NCBI GenBank assembly: GCA_019747455.1
Contig: JAIEQT010000288.1
Location: 1-5,886, forward strand
DNA length: 5,886 bases
Origin: Chitinophagaceae bacterium
GTDB lineage: Bacteria > Bacteroidota > Bacteroidia > Chitinophagales > Chitinophagaceae
Direction of reading: 5' to 3'
The notes under the pieces were generated by a model. The model saw nothing but the letters and a program-made list of their open reading frames with translations. It did not search any database and was not told the DNA's origin. A program made the translations under genes and the position numbers. Of the stretch, positions 1 through 5,886 are shown in pieces. Within the stretch, counting starts at the first letter, position 1. Every line of letters begins with the position of its first letter.

Positions 1-962
1 GCAATATTATAGGCTACTCGAATAGCATTTTCTCCGGGGGTTTCGCCACCTGCACCTAAAGAATCAATAATATCTTTTATTTTCTTTTTTTCATTGCCAC
101 TGGTGGGCGGAAGGGCAATAGCTACATTACCCCCATAGGTTACTATGCTGAGTGTATCTTTCTCTCGCAGATTATCTACTAATAATTTGAAAGCCGTTTG
201 TAAAAGCGGCAATCTATTAGGTTGATCCATGGAGCCGGAAACATCTATGAGAAATACCAAGTTAGACGCAGGTAAACTATCTACATTTAATTTCGGTGCA
301 ATCAAATTAATATAAAGGAGTTTGTTATTATTATTCCAGGGGCAGCTACTTATTTTTGTATGTACAGTAAAGCTCTCCACATCGCCTGTATCCTGCTGGG
401 GTTTAAGATTAAAATAGTTTAACATTTCTTCTATTCGCACGGCATCTTTTGGAACGAGCATTTCATTATTAATGAAACGCCGAATATTGCTATAAGCAGC
501 TTTGCCTGCGGTCAGGGAAAAATTTGTTGTTGCAGATGTTTTTGTTTCAATAAAACTATTCTCAACAGTATTAGTATAGCTCTCCCCTAATAAAGGGGTG
601 GCATTGTATATATCACTTTTATTATTGTGGATGATTGTTGAAAGCTTGGTGCCGTACAACTGGGCAGTTGCCGGTAGCATGTCAATATATAAGGTTTGAT
701 AGGCATTAGCTTGTATAAACTTAGTTGTTGTTATATACCCATCATAGGATATGGTAATGCTATCATTTTGTTGTTGAATAGGAATACTAAAACTTCCACC
801 ATTGCCGGAAAAAAATACACTATTCGGTAGTGATTGAACAACTATTTTTACGCCTTGTAAGTATTTTCCTTGTTTATTACTAATATCTCCCTTGAGTATA
901 TACTGGCTGTAGCTTTTCAAAAAGCCAAATAAGAACAGGCATATGCAAAAAATGCTACGCAA
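1..962 (-). CDS. Secreted VWA-domain protein (YfbK-like), 3' end cut by window edge
   Basis: An open frame of 320 codons continues past the left edge. It starts at TTG (960-962), three nt after the hpt stop and in the same frame. No ATG precedes the N-terminal domain, and the TTG gives a good signal peptide (MRSIFCICLFLFGFLKSYS, then Q20). Residues about 21-96 resemble a carboxypeptidase-regulatory-like beta-sandwich, common in Bacteroidota surface proteins. Residues about 155-185 (YSNIRRFINNEMLVPKDAVR, then IEEMLNYF) match the conserved region ahead of the VWA domain in E. coli YfbK-type proteins. The VWA domain begins near 232, with the metal-site motif DVSGS at 240-244 and a further metal-site Thr at T308 (GGETPGENA). 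The fold normally binds a divalent metal and a protein partner; the function of this family is poorly known. It has no lipobox, so it is probably periplasmic or exported. The C-terminal part, likely a DUF3520-type region, lies outside the window. The family call is confident; the start is less so. Confidence 0.85.
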   Translation of the reverse strand, partial: MRSIFCICLFLFGFLKSYSQYILKGDISNKQGKYLQGVKIVVQSLPNSVFFSGNGGSFSIPIQQQNDSITISYDGYITTTKFIQANAYQTLYIDMLPATAQLYGTKLSTIIHNNKSDIYNATPLLGESYTNTVENSFIETKTSATTNFSLTAGKAAYSNIRRFINNEMLVPKDAVRIEEMLNYFNLKPQQDTGDVESFTVHTKISSCPWNNNNKLLYINLIAPKLNVDSLPASNLVFLIDVSGSMDQPNRLPLLQTAFKLLVDNLREKDTLSIVTYGGNVAIALPPTSGNEKKKIKDIIDSLGAGGETPGENAIRVAYNI

Positions 963-965
963 TAA

Positions 966-1514
966 TTATTCAGTTAGTTTGAGCTGATAAATTTGTTTTA
1001 AGTTTCTTCCGTATCCATCATAATCTAATCCATAGCCTAATACAAAACGATTAGGTATAGAGAAGCAACAATAATCTATCGGCACTTCAAATTTTGTAGC
1101 TTCCGGTTTATGTAATAGAACAGCTACTTTTAATGAAGCGGGTTGTTGGTTATGTACTTGCGGTAAAAATTCGTGTAGTGTTTTGCCGGTATCAATAATA
1201 TCTTCCAAAATAACGATATGCCTATTGGTGATATCTGTATCTAAACCGATAGCAGTAATAACATGTCCGGTACTTTTAGTGCCTTTATACGAAGCTAATT
1301 TTATAAAACAGATTTCAGCTTCAATAGTTAGCTGCTTAAATAAGTCGGCAGCAAACATAAAAGAACCATTCAGAATAGCTATGAATAAGGGTTTCTTATT
1401 GCCATAATACATATTTAATTCAGCAGCTAATTTTTTAATTTCTCCCTGAATATCGTCTTCCGTTAAATAGGGCTCAAAAGTTTTATCGAAAAGGGTTATT
1501 TCTTGTTGCTGCAT
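966..1514 (-). CDS. hpt: Hypoxanthine phosphoribosyltransferase (purine salvage)
   Basis: This cytoplasmic enzyme transfers phosphoribose from PRPP to hypoxanthine, and usually guanine, giving IMP or GMP. At 182 residues it has the normal length for bacterial HPRT. The pyrophosphate-loop region LNGSFMFAADL is at 48-58. The flexible-loop Ser-Tyr pair is S75-Y76. The PRPP signature VILEDIIDTGKTL is at 101-113, with the acidic pair E104-D105 and the probable general base D108. K136 fits the purine-contacting lysine, and FVLGYGLDYDGYGRNL at 157-172 is the family's C-terminal base- and magnesium-binding segment. All key residues are present, so the enzyme should be active. The ATG lies one nt after the stop of the glucosaminidase gene, and the next gene starts three nt after the hpt stop, so it is translated from the middle of a polycistronic message. 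The nearby XPRT and PyrR families are less likely given the HPRT-style tail. Confidence 0.95.
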   Translation of the reverse strand: MQQQEITLFDKTFEPYLTEDDIQGEIKKLAAELNMYYGNKKPLFIAILNGSFMFAADLFKQLTIEAEICFIKLASYKGTKSTGHVITAIGLDTDITNRHIVILEDIIDTGKTLHEFLPQVHNQQPASLKVAVLLHKPEATKFEVPIDYCCFSIPNRFVLGYGLDYDGYGRNLKQIYQLKLTE

Positions 1515-1515
1515 A

Positions 1516-2514
1516 TTAGGGCTTCAGTTTTAGTTTGGTACCAACAGATGGTTGTGTGTCTTTTGAAAGATTGTTATAAAGTAATAAACTTTCCATGCGA
1601 ATGGCATTGGCTTGCGCGATGCTAAAGAGCGTTTCTCCTGCCTTTACCTCATGAAAATCATGCATACCTTTTTTAGGTTTCTTCTCTAAGAAAATAAGTT
1701 GATCTTTCTCAAGTATGTCTACTTCATCCATATCATTAAAATTCAATAATCGGCTATACGCGATCTCATATTTGTTAGCCAATGACAACAACGACGTACC
1801 GGCTGAAGCCAGTATTACTTTTGTACCATTCATTTCGAATGGCACCGCCGGAAGGGTGGTATTTGATTTTTCAGTAGAGGTTGGTGCTTTAATTACGATT
1901 GCTTCTTCTTTTCCTTCTTCTTCTTCTTTTTCTGCAGGTGTATTAGTTGTAGTGATTACAGCGGTAGATTTTGTTTCAGGAGTTTGCAAAATAGGTTTAT
2001 TCACCCGGGCCAGCGCATCGGTAGTATATTGCTGTAATTGAAAATCGTTAATCAACTTAATCAATTTTGCCGGATAGGTTGGGGCAGTTGCATAGCCCGC
2101 TTTTTTCAAGCCATAAGCCCATCCTTCGTAATCGGTAGGGTTTAGTTTGAAGAGAAAAGCATAGTGGGCTCGGGTTCTTAAAAAATCGGAGTGGTCTTTA
2201 AAAGAGGTTTCCGGTGAGTCATAAACTCTGAAGCATTCTCCTTTTTCATCGTCATCGTGGTAGGTTCGGGCTCCCGTCCACTCGGGTTTACATTTAATAC
2301 CAAAATGATTATTCGATCTTTTCACCAGATCACTTTCTCCGGATTGCGACTCTAAAATTCCTTGAGCCAGTGTAATGGATGCAGGTACGCCAGAACGAAT
2401 CATTTCCTGTATAGCAATTTCTTTATAGCGTGCTATATAGGCTTCTGTTTTTTCTTTTTGTGCATTGGCAGTAAGCGAAAAAACCAATAGTATGATAAAA
2501 CCCAGTCGCATCAT
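1516..2514 (-). CDS. Secreted glucosaminidase (GH73-type) with two C-terminal LysM repeats
   Basis: This is a 332-residue exported peptidoglycan hydrolase, predicted to cleave the glycan chain at N-acetylglucosamine. A signal peptide covers 1-18 (hydrophobic core IILLVFSLTANA, then Q19). The FlgJ/GH73-type glucosaminidase domain spans about 28-165: ASITLAQGILESQSGESDL at 45-63 carries the probable catalytic Glu E55, followed by NNHFGIKC (68-75) and a GYATAPTYPAKLIKLI segment (140-155) typical of the fold. C75 and C94 could form a disulfide. A Thr/Glu-rich linker (about 170-225) holds an acidic run encoded by GAA repeats. Two LysM-like modules follow: a divergent one at about 230-276 and a clearer one at 287-331 (EVKAGETLFSIAQAN). 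LysM binds peptidoglycan and anchors the enzyme. The first ATG overlaps the methyltransferase stop as ATGA (4 nt); M2 is an alternative start. Likely roles are wall remodelling or daughter-cell separation, which the sequence alone cannot settle. Confidence 0.92.
   Translation of the reverse strand: MMRLGFIILLVFSLTANAQKEKTEAYIARYKEIAIQEMIRSGVPASITLAQGILESQSGESDLVKRSNNHFGIKCKPEWTGARTYHDDDEKGECFRVYDSPETSFKDHSDFLRTRAHYAFLFKLNPTDYEGWAYGLKKAGYATAPTYPAKLIKLINDFQLQQYTTDALARVNKPILQTPETKSTAVITTTNTPAEKEEEEGKEEAIVIKAPTSTEKSNTTLPAVPFEMNGTKVILASAGTSLLSLANKYEIAYSRLLNFNDMDEVDILEKDQLIFLEKKPKKGMHDFHEVKAGETLFSIAQANAIRMESLLLYNNLSKDTQPSVGTKLKLKP
1914..1928. repeat. Short CTT/GAA trinucleotide run in the linker of the glucosaminidase gene
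   Basis: There are five tandem CTT units on the plus strand, read as GAA Glu codons on the coding strand, within a wider pyrimidine-rich tract (about 1902-1932). It encodes the acidic part of the linker between catalytic domain and LysM repeats. Copy changes would stay in frame and only alter linker length. Confidence 0.8.
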
Positions 2515-3161
2515 CCTTTTTTCTTTTTAATCATCGAAATACCATCTCGAAGCGTGATCATTACTTGTTCGGTTCTTGGATCATTTTTTACATGCTCATT
2601 AAACGCGTGTATTGCTTTTGCATTTTTACCCTGAATAGGATCGGTTAGCACCTGGCCGTGAAATAATACATTATCGGCGAGTATGATGCCGTTCTCGGAT
2701 AGTTTAGGAACAATTTTTTCATAGTATGCTATATAGCCTGTTTTATCGGCATCAATAAATACCAGATCCCAACTGTATTCTAGGGTATCAATGATCTCAA
2801 GGGCGTTTCCGCGGTGCAAAGTTATTTGCTTATTTTGATTTGATATGTGAAAATTTTTCGCGGCTGTATCGGCGTCTTCTTCTCTAATTTCAATAGTATG
2901 TAATTCGCCATCGGGCGCTAAGCCTTCCGCTAAACAAATACCGCTATAGCCGGTAAAGCTGCCAATTTCGAGAATATACTTTGGTTGTATTATTTGGCTA
3001 AGGAATCGCAGAAATTGTCCCTGTATTTTACCGCTCAGCATATGCGATTGAGGATGCGAAGCCAGGGTTTCTCTATGAATCGTTGCTAATAGTGGTGATT
3101 CATCACTGGTGAACAGGGCTGCATAGTTTTCTGCACGGGCATCCAAAATATCCATGAACAT
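2511..3161 (-). CDS. Class I SAM-dependent O-methyltransferase (caffeoyl-CoA OMT-like, family 3)
   Basis: This is a 216-residue cytoplasmic methyltransferase of the cation-dependent O-methyltransferase family, which includes catechol and caffeoyl-CoA OMTs. The N-terminal helices (about 1-55) contain QSHMLSGKIQGQFLRFL, where the family usually has a Gly-x-x-Gln-Gly segment. SAM motif I is ILEIGSFTGYSGICLAEGL (63-81). E91 in LHTIEIREED fits the acidic residue that holds the SAM ribose. The metal-site residues D137/D139 (VFIDADK) and D163-N164 (LADNVLFHG) are in place. The family's usual length is 210-230 residues, so the gene is complete. The natural acceptor is unknown; bacterial members methylate various catechol-like or hydroxylated substrates. 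The ATG directly abuts the symporter stop (TAAATG); M3, two codons in, is equally plausible. The 3' end overlaps the glucosaminidase start by 4 nt, suggesting coupled translation. The family call is firm and the substrate is unassigned. Confidence 0.92.
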   Translation of the reverse strand: MFMDILDARAENYAALFTSDESPLLATIHRETLASHPQSHMLSGKIQGQFLRFLSQIIQPKYILEIGSFTGYSGICLAEGLAPDGELHTIEIREEDADTAAKNFHISNQNKQITLHRGNALEIIDTLEYSWDLVFIDADKTGYIAYYEKIVPKLSENGIILADNVLFHGQVLTDPIQGKNAKAIHAFNEHVKNDPRTEQVMITLRDGISMIKKKKG

Positions 3162-4607
3162 TTATTTAGCAGGTTTCGAAATGAATAGCAATCCTATAAA
3201 TGTAATGGCACCATTGATGATTAATAATTCTAGTCCCACTTCAAAAGATCCTAATAACTGTTTCTGAAATTTATCTAGTATAAAACAGATAAGTGGTGCG
3301 GCAATACATACATAAGGCACCAGTTTATCTTTAACTACGCGTTTGGTTAAAATACCAAATGTGAACAGGCCTAAAAGTGGGCCATAGGTATAAGCAGCAA
3401 TTTTTAATAATAGTCCGATCATGCTTGGGTCGTTTACCCATTTAAAGATCATAACGAATAGTAAGAATATACCTGCGAAACTGAGATGAACGCGTTGTCG
3501 AATTTTCTTTTGCTGGGCATCCGATAATTCCGGCCTGCGTTGAATACCGAGAATATCGATACAAAAAGTAGCAGTAAGTGCTGTAATAGCACCATCGGCA
3601 CTTGGGAATAGAGCTGAAATAAGCGCGATAATAAATATAACAGCCACAAATGGTGGCATATGCTCTAATGCAATAGTGGGGAATATTTTATCGCCGGTTG
3701 CAGTTACACCTAACTTTTCGGCATATAGATATAATAGACCACCAAGGAATAAAAAAATCAATATGACCATCATCAGAACCATGGCCATGGAGAGTACATT
3801 TTTTTGTGAATCTTTTAGATTTTTAACAGAGATATTTTTCTGCATCATTTCCTGATCCATGCCGGTCATGGTAACTGTTATGAATGCACCTGCCAAAATT
3901 TGTTTTATAAAAAATAATTTACTGTTCGGATCAGTAACAAAAATGGTGGCGTATCCTTTGTTGTTCATGGCTTGCAAACTGCCCATAAAACTAAGGTCCA
4001 TCTGGTTCAAAATGTATACTACACAAATAACTAATCCGAGGAGCATACAAGTAGTTTGTAAGGTATCGGTATACACAATCGTTTTTACACCGCCTTCATA
4101 GGTATAGAGTAATATCATGGCAAGAATGATAAGCGTAGTTGCCCAAAAGGGAATACCAAAACTATTTAATATAGATTCTTGCAAAATATTTACTACCAGG
4201 TATAATCGAGCGGTGGCGCCTAATACACGTGAAAGAATAAAAAAGGAGGATCCGGTTTTATAAGCATTGAACCCAAGCCGGGAACTCAAATAATTATAGA
4301 TAGAGGTAAGATTAAGTTTATAGTAAAGGGGTAATAATACAAAGGCAATCATGGCATATCCTATGAGGTAGCCAAGTGTGATTTGAAAATAAGCGAAAGA
4401 CTCTTTGGCTACGGCTCCCGGTACACTCACAAAAGTTACTCCACTTAAAGAGGTACCTACCATACCAAAAGCAACAAGCATCCAATTACTATTCTTGTTT
4501 CCTATAAAAAACGAGTGGTTATCGCTTCCTTTACCTGTATACCAGGCTACTGTAAGTAAAATGATGAAATAGGCAACAACAAATGAAAACAGCATAACGG
4601 GCGACAT
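3162..4607 (-). CDS. Sodium:solute symporter (SSS/SLC5 family)
   Basis: This is a 481-residue inner-membrane transporter predicted to couple sodium entry to uptake of a small solute. About 13 hydrophobic segments are visible, near 4-23, 42-64, 73-97, 121-146, 153-170, 182-202, 232-252, 272-295, 317-349, 373-391, 396-418, 428-446 and 455-477, matching the LeuT-like SSS fold. Family hallmarks are GTSLSGVTFVSVPG (51-64, the broken first core helix), EGGVKTIVYTDTLQ (171-184, an SSS signature), MDQEMMQKNIS (250-260) and SALFPSADGAITALTATF (331-348, the helix carrying part of the sodium site). In that helix the residue pair that is often Ser-Ser or Ser-Thr reads P335-S336. The substrate cannot be read from sequence; sugar, sialic acid, amino acid and vitamin carriers share this fold. 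It is the first gene of the leftward operon. The chosen ATG gives a short N-terminus before the first helix; M5 is an alternative. Confidence 0.93.
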   Translation of the reverse strand: MSPVMLFSFVVAYFIILLTVAWYTGKGSDNHSFFIGNKNSNWMLVAFGMVGTSLSGVTFVSVPGAVAKESFAYFQITLGYLIGYAMIAFVLLPLYYKLNLTSIYNYLSSRLGFNAYKTGSSFFILSRVLGATARLYLVVNILQESILNSFGIPFWATTLIILAMILLYTYEGGVKTIVYTDTLQTTCMLLGLVICVVYILNQMDLSFMGSLQAMNNKGYATIFVTDPNSKLFFIKQILAGAFITVTMTGMDQEMMQKNISVKNLKDSQKNVLSMAMVLMMVILIFLFLGGLLYLYAEKLGVTATGDKIFPTIALEHMPPFVAVIFIIALISALFPSADGAITALTATFCIDILGIQRRPELSDAQQKKIRQRVHLSFAGIFLLFVMIFKWVNDPSMIGLLLKIAAYTYGPLLGLFTFGILTKRVVKDKLVPYVCIAAPLICFILDKFQKQLLGSFEVGLELLIINGAITFIGLLFISKPAK

Positions 4608-4687
4608 AAGCTTGATTAAATCGTTAATTAATGGAAATTGTAAAGTAGTAAAAATATTTCAGGTATTTTGCGGATTGAATCAGAAAT
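4608..4687. promoter_or_regulatory. Divergent intergenic region between symporter operon and LOG gene
   Basis: These 80 AT-rich nt separate the two divergent start codons and should hold the promoters for both directions unless the leftward one lies inside the LOG gene. A TTAATTAA palindrome (4624-4631) lies near the symporter start. No clear Bacteroidota promoter (TTG about 20 nt before TAnnTTTG) is visible reading left. No riboswitch-like fold or Shine-Dalgarno sequence stands out. Confidence 0.5.
4638..4670 (+). promoter_or_regulatory. Possible Bacteroidota-type promoter for the LOG gene
   Basis: TATTTTG at 4664-4670 is one base short of the Bacteroidota -7 element TAnnTTTG. TTG at 4638-4640 could act as the -33 element, although the 23-nt gap is a little longer than usual. 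Transcription would start near 4676, leaving a leader of about a dozen nt before the ATG at 4688. This rests on a motif match alone. Confidence 0.28.
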
Positions 4688-5227
4688 ATGAATACAAAAA
4701 GTATAGCGGTTTTTTGTGGCTCAAAAAAAGGGGTGAATCCACGTTTTGAAAGTGAAACAAAAGTATTAGGTGGCTTGATGGCGACTTTAGGCATAACATT
4801 AGTATATGGGGGTGGGAGTGTAGGATTGATGGGTGCTATCGCTGATTCGGTTATGGAGGCTGGGGGAGAAGTTATAGGCGTTATTCCTGAAGTGTTGGTA
4901 AGCTGGGAGGCACAACATAAAGGAATCAGTGATTTGCGTGTAGTACCCGATATGCACATTCGGAAAAGAATGATGTATGAGTTGTGCGACGCAGCTATCA
5001 TATTACCGGGTGGAAATGGTACGATGGATGAGTTATTTGAAATGCTTACCTGGAATACATTAAAGATTCATGATAAAAAAATTGTACTCCTGAATTGTGA
5101 TGGGTATTACAATCATTTGATAGCACATATTGATGCCATGCAAGCCAATGGATTTTTGCATGAAGATTGGAAAGACAGATTACTTGTTTGCAGTACAGCT
5201 CAAGAAGCTATTAACGTTTTGGTTTAA
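4688..5227 (+). CDS. LOG-family protein, predicted nucleoside 5'-monophosphate phosphoribohydrolase (TIGR00730 type)
   Basis: This is a 179-residue cytoplasmic Rossmann-like protein of the LOG family, often mislabelled lysine decarboxylase. Characterised members hydrolyse AMP or cytokinin ribotides to free base plus ribose 5-phosphate. The N-terminal strand SIAVFCGSKKG (5-15) opens the nucleotide fold, LVYGGGSVGLMGAIADS (38-54) is the glycine-rich loop, and MHIRKRMM (89-96) supplies the catalytic-type Arg-Lys pair R92-K93. PGGNGTMDE (107-115) matches the family signature PGGxGTxxE with E115. All signature residues are present and the length is typical, so this should be an active enzyme rather than a decarboxylase. 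It is the only rightward gene in the window, and its ATG is the first in frame after the intergenic region. Its last 17 nt overlap the opposing barrel gene. In non-plant-associated bacteria the role may be nucleotide turnover; whether it makes cytokinin is unknown. Confidence 0.93.
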   Translation: MNTKSIAVFCGSKKGVNPRFESETKVLGGLMATLGITLVYGGGSVGLMGAIADSVMEAGGEVIGVIPEVLVSWEAQHKGISDLRVVPDMHIRKRMMYELCDAAIILPGGNGTMDELFEMLTWNTLKIHDKKIVLLNCDGYYNHLIAHIDAMQANGFLHEDWKDRLLVCSTAQEAINVLV

Positions 5228-5795
5228 GATAAAAACCAAAGCCTGCTCTAAATACAGGTTGTTGTGATCCGTAGCTATCTACATAAGGTGAGTTGCGTTG
5301 TGCTGCCACATCAATTAAAATAATGAAGTATGAAATACGGGCACCTACTTGTCTGGATCCGTATCCTATACCAGCCAATAAACTCGAGGCATTTAGTTTA
5401 TAGGTAAAATTTTGGTTGGTACTGGGAATATACTGAGCGGAGTTTATCCAATTGTTTTCAGGTTGAACTTGCACAAATAGAAAATTTAAAGGCCAAGCCC
5501 TCACAAAAGCACCCAATCCATAATTAAGATCTCTGTACCGAATGCCATTCAAATCGGCACTTTGGGTAAAGTAGCTGAAATTAGTTGCGATACCTACATC
5601 TAACCAATTGTTCAAACTATAACCGATCTCCGGATTTAAACCGATATTGAAAGAGCGATTGGATAAACCTAAATTAAGCCCTGATCCGATAAACACCCTA
5701 TTTCTATCAAAACCTTTAGGGGTAAGGGTTTCACCTTCTTGTGCAGTAGCCGTTAGTACCGATATCAAACATAACGCCAGTAATATTTTCTTCAT
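5211..5795 (-). CDS. Predicted small outer-membrane beta-barrel protein
   Basis: The protein is about 194 residues long and exported. Starting at the second ATG gives a textbook signal peptide, MKKILLALCLISVLTATA followed by Gln, and places a purine stretch (AGAAAGA) about 6-8 nt upstream; an ATG two codons earlier (5799-5801) is the alternative. The mature part is rich in Gly, Asn, Tyr and Ser, with alternating hydrophobic and polar stretches ending in aromatic residues, such as RVFIGSGLNLGL, FNIGLNPEIGYSL, WLDVGIATNFSYF, YGLGAFVRAWPLNFLFVQVQ and FRAGFGFYLKPKR. These look like roughly eight membrane-crossing strands. The C-terminal strand is followed by a short basic tail rather than a terminal Phe. 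This resembles small outer-membrane beta-barrel proteins common in Bacteroidota. No enzymatic motif is visible and the function is unknown. It lies 23 nt downstream of the FAD-oxidase gene, so the two may be cotranscribed, and it converges on the LOG gene. Confidence 0.85.
   Translation of the reverse strand: MKKILLALCLISVLTATAQEGETLTPKGFDRNRVFIGSGLNLGLSNRSFNIGLNPEIGYSLNNWLDVGIATNFSYFTQSADLNGIRYRDLNYGLGAFVRAWPLNFLFVQVQPENNWINSAQYIPSTNQNFTYKLNASSLLAGIGYGSRQVGARISYFIILIDVAAQRNSPYVDSYGSQQPVFRAGFGFYLKPKR
5216..5242. terminator. Candidate bidirectional terminator hairpin between convergent genes
   Basis: TTTGGTTT (5218-5225) pairs with AAACCAAA (5233-5240) around a 7-nt loop, and G5216-C5242 plus a T-G wobble extend the stem to 10 pairs. 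It spans the LOG stop codon and the last codons of the opposing barrel gene, exactly where both transcripts must end. The stem is AT-rich and neither strand shows a clear uninterrupted T-run right after it, so termination is a guess from position and shape. Confidence 0.35.
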
Positions 5796-5818
5796 ACACA
5801 TTCTTTCTGCAAACCTAG

Positions 5819-5886
5819 TTAATCTGTTAGATCAAAAATTTTTCCGGCATTTAAAATATTGTTAGGATCAAAAGCTTTTTTTATTT
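5819..5886 (-). CDS. C-terminal end of an FAD-linked oxidase/dehydrogenase (GlcD/D-lactate dehydrogenase type), 5' part outside window
   Basis: Only the last 21 codons and the stop (TAA at 5819-5821) are inside the window. They read IKKAFDPNNILNAGKIFD then LTD. The pattern FDPxxILNxGKIF is the characteristic C-terminus of the FAD-linked oxidase family (glycolate oxidase subunit GlcD, D-lactate dehydrogenase, related 2-hydroxyacid oxidases), where the domain closes over the flavin site; many members have Pro where A13 of this fragment sits. The fragment cannot tell which 2-hydroxyacid or other donor is oxidised. The barrel-protein gene follows after 23 nt on the same strand, suggesting one transcription unit. 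The family call rests on one short motif, but it is distinctive. Confidence 0.75.
   Translation of the reverse strand, partial: IKKAFDPNNILNAGKIFDLTD

Noticed and set aside
1183..1407. A 74-codon plus-strand open frame
   Set aside because: It is antisense to the hpt catalytic core, which is clearly the real gene.
1715..2041. A 108-codon plus-strand open frame
   Set aside because: It lies antisense to the linker and first LysM of the glucosaminidase; its Ser/Val-rich protein is the mirror of the Glu/Thr-rich linker.
3449..4101. Open frames inside the symporter gene, 66 codons on the same strand (3449-3649) and 80 codons on the plus strand (3859-4101)
   Set aside because: The symporter frame is continuous with all SSS motifs; these have no independent signals or domain content.
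4615..4631. ATTAA/TTAAT inverted repeat and TTAATTAA palindrome near the symporter start, considered as an operator
   Set aside because: Such short AT-only symmetry is expected by chance in AT-rich intergenic DNA, and no known regulator site matches it.
4624..5001. A 125-codon open frame on the minus strand, antisense to the LOG gene and ending just upstream of the symporter
   Set aside because: It mirrors the LOG coding frame, is Pro/Thr/Ser-rich in a way typical of antisense frames, and shows no recognisable domain. The LOG protein on the other strand has complete family motifs.
5647..5865. A 72-codon plus-strand open frame crossing the barrel-gene start
   Set aside because: It is antisense to a signal-peptide-bearing gene and to the FAD-oxidase tail, both better supported.
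1..5886. Possible defence system, mobile element or biosynthetic cluster
   Set aside because: No transposase, integrase, nuclease, toxin-antitoxin pair, direct-repeat array or assembly-line enzyme is present. The VWA protein is of the secreted YfbK type, not the cytoplasmic MoxR-linked or defence-associated type, and a single O-methyltransferase does not make a cluster.

Overview
The window looks like an ordinary chromosomal stretch from a Bacteroidota bacterium, most likely a member of the Chitinophagaceae or a relative. The reasons are AT-rich DNA, genes packed with almost no intergenic space, no clear Shine-Dalgarno sequences, signal peptides that end just before Gln (three cases), and protein types typical of that phylum: an SSS symporter with its ADGAITALT helix, a carboxypeptidase-regulatory-like/VWA protein and a small outer-membrane barrel. 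The phylum is fairly secure; the family is an inference.

Layout: (1) 1-4607, minus strand: five genes in one transcription direction, spaced by -4 to +3 nt, so almost certainly one operon. In transcription order they are a sodium:solute symporter (4607-3162), an O-methyltransferase (3161-2511), a secreted glucosaminidase with LysM repeats (2514-1516), hypoxanthine phosphoribosyltransferase (1514-966) and a secreted VWA-domain protein that starts at a TTG codon at 962 and runs off the left edge. (2) 4608-4687: an 80-nt divergent intergenic region. (3) 4688-5227, plus strand: a LOG-family (lysine-decarboxylase-like) nucleotide phosphoribohydrolase, the only rightward gene. (4) 5211-5886, minus strand: a small predicted outer-membrane beta-barrel protein whose 3' end overlaps the LOG gene by 17 nt, preceded by the last 21 codons of an FAD-linked oxidase that enters from the right edge.

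How the genes work together: the left operon mixes envelope functions (uptake, peptidoglycan cleavage, a surface or periplasmic VWA protein) with cytoplasmic ones (purine salvage, methyl transfer). This looks like a housekeeping cluster rather than one dedicated pathway. HPRT and the LOG enzyme both act on purine ribotides, but they are in opposite transcription units, so a functional link is only a possibility. There are no RNA genes, mobile elements, CRISPR arrays or long repeats, and no stretch over 300 nt lacks a gene. I see no convincing new biological system. The points worth checking are the TTG start directly behind hpt in the same frame, the hairpin covering the convergent stop codons, and a Pro in place of a usual sodium-site Ser in the symporter.
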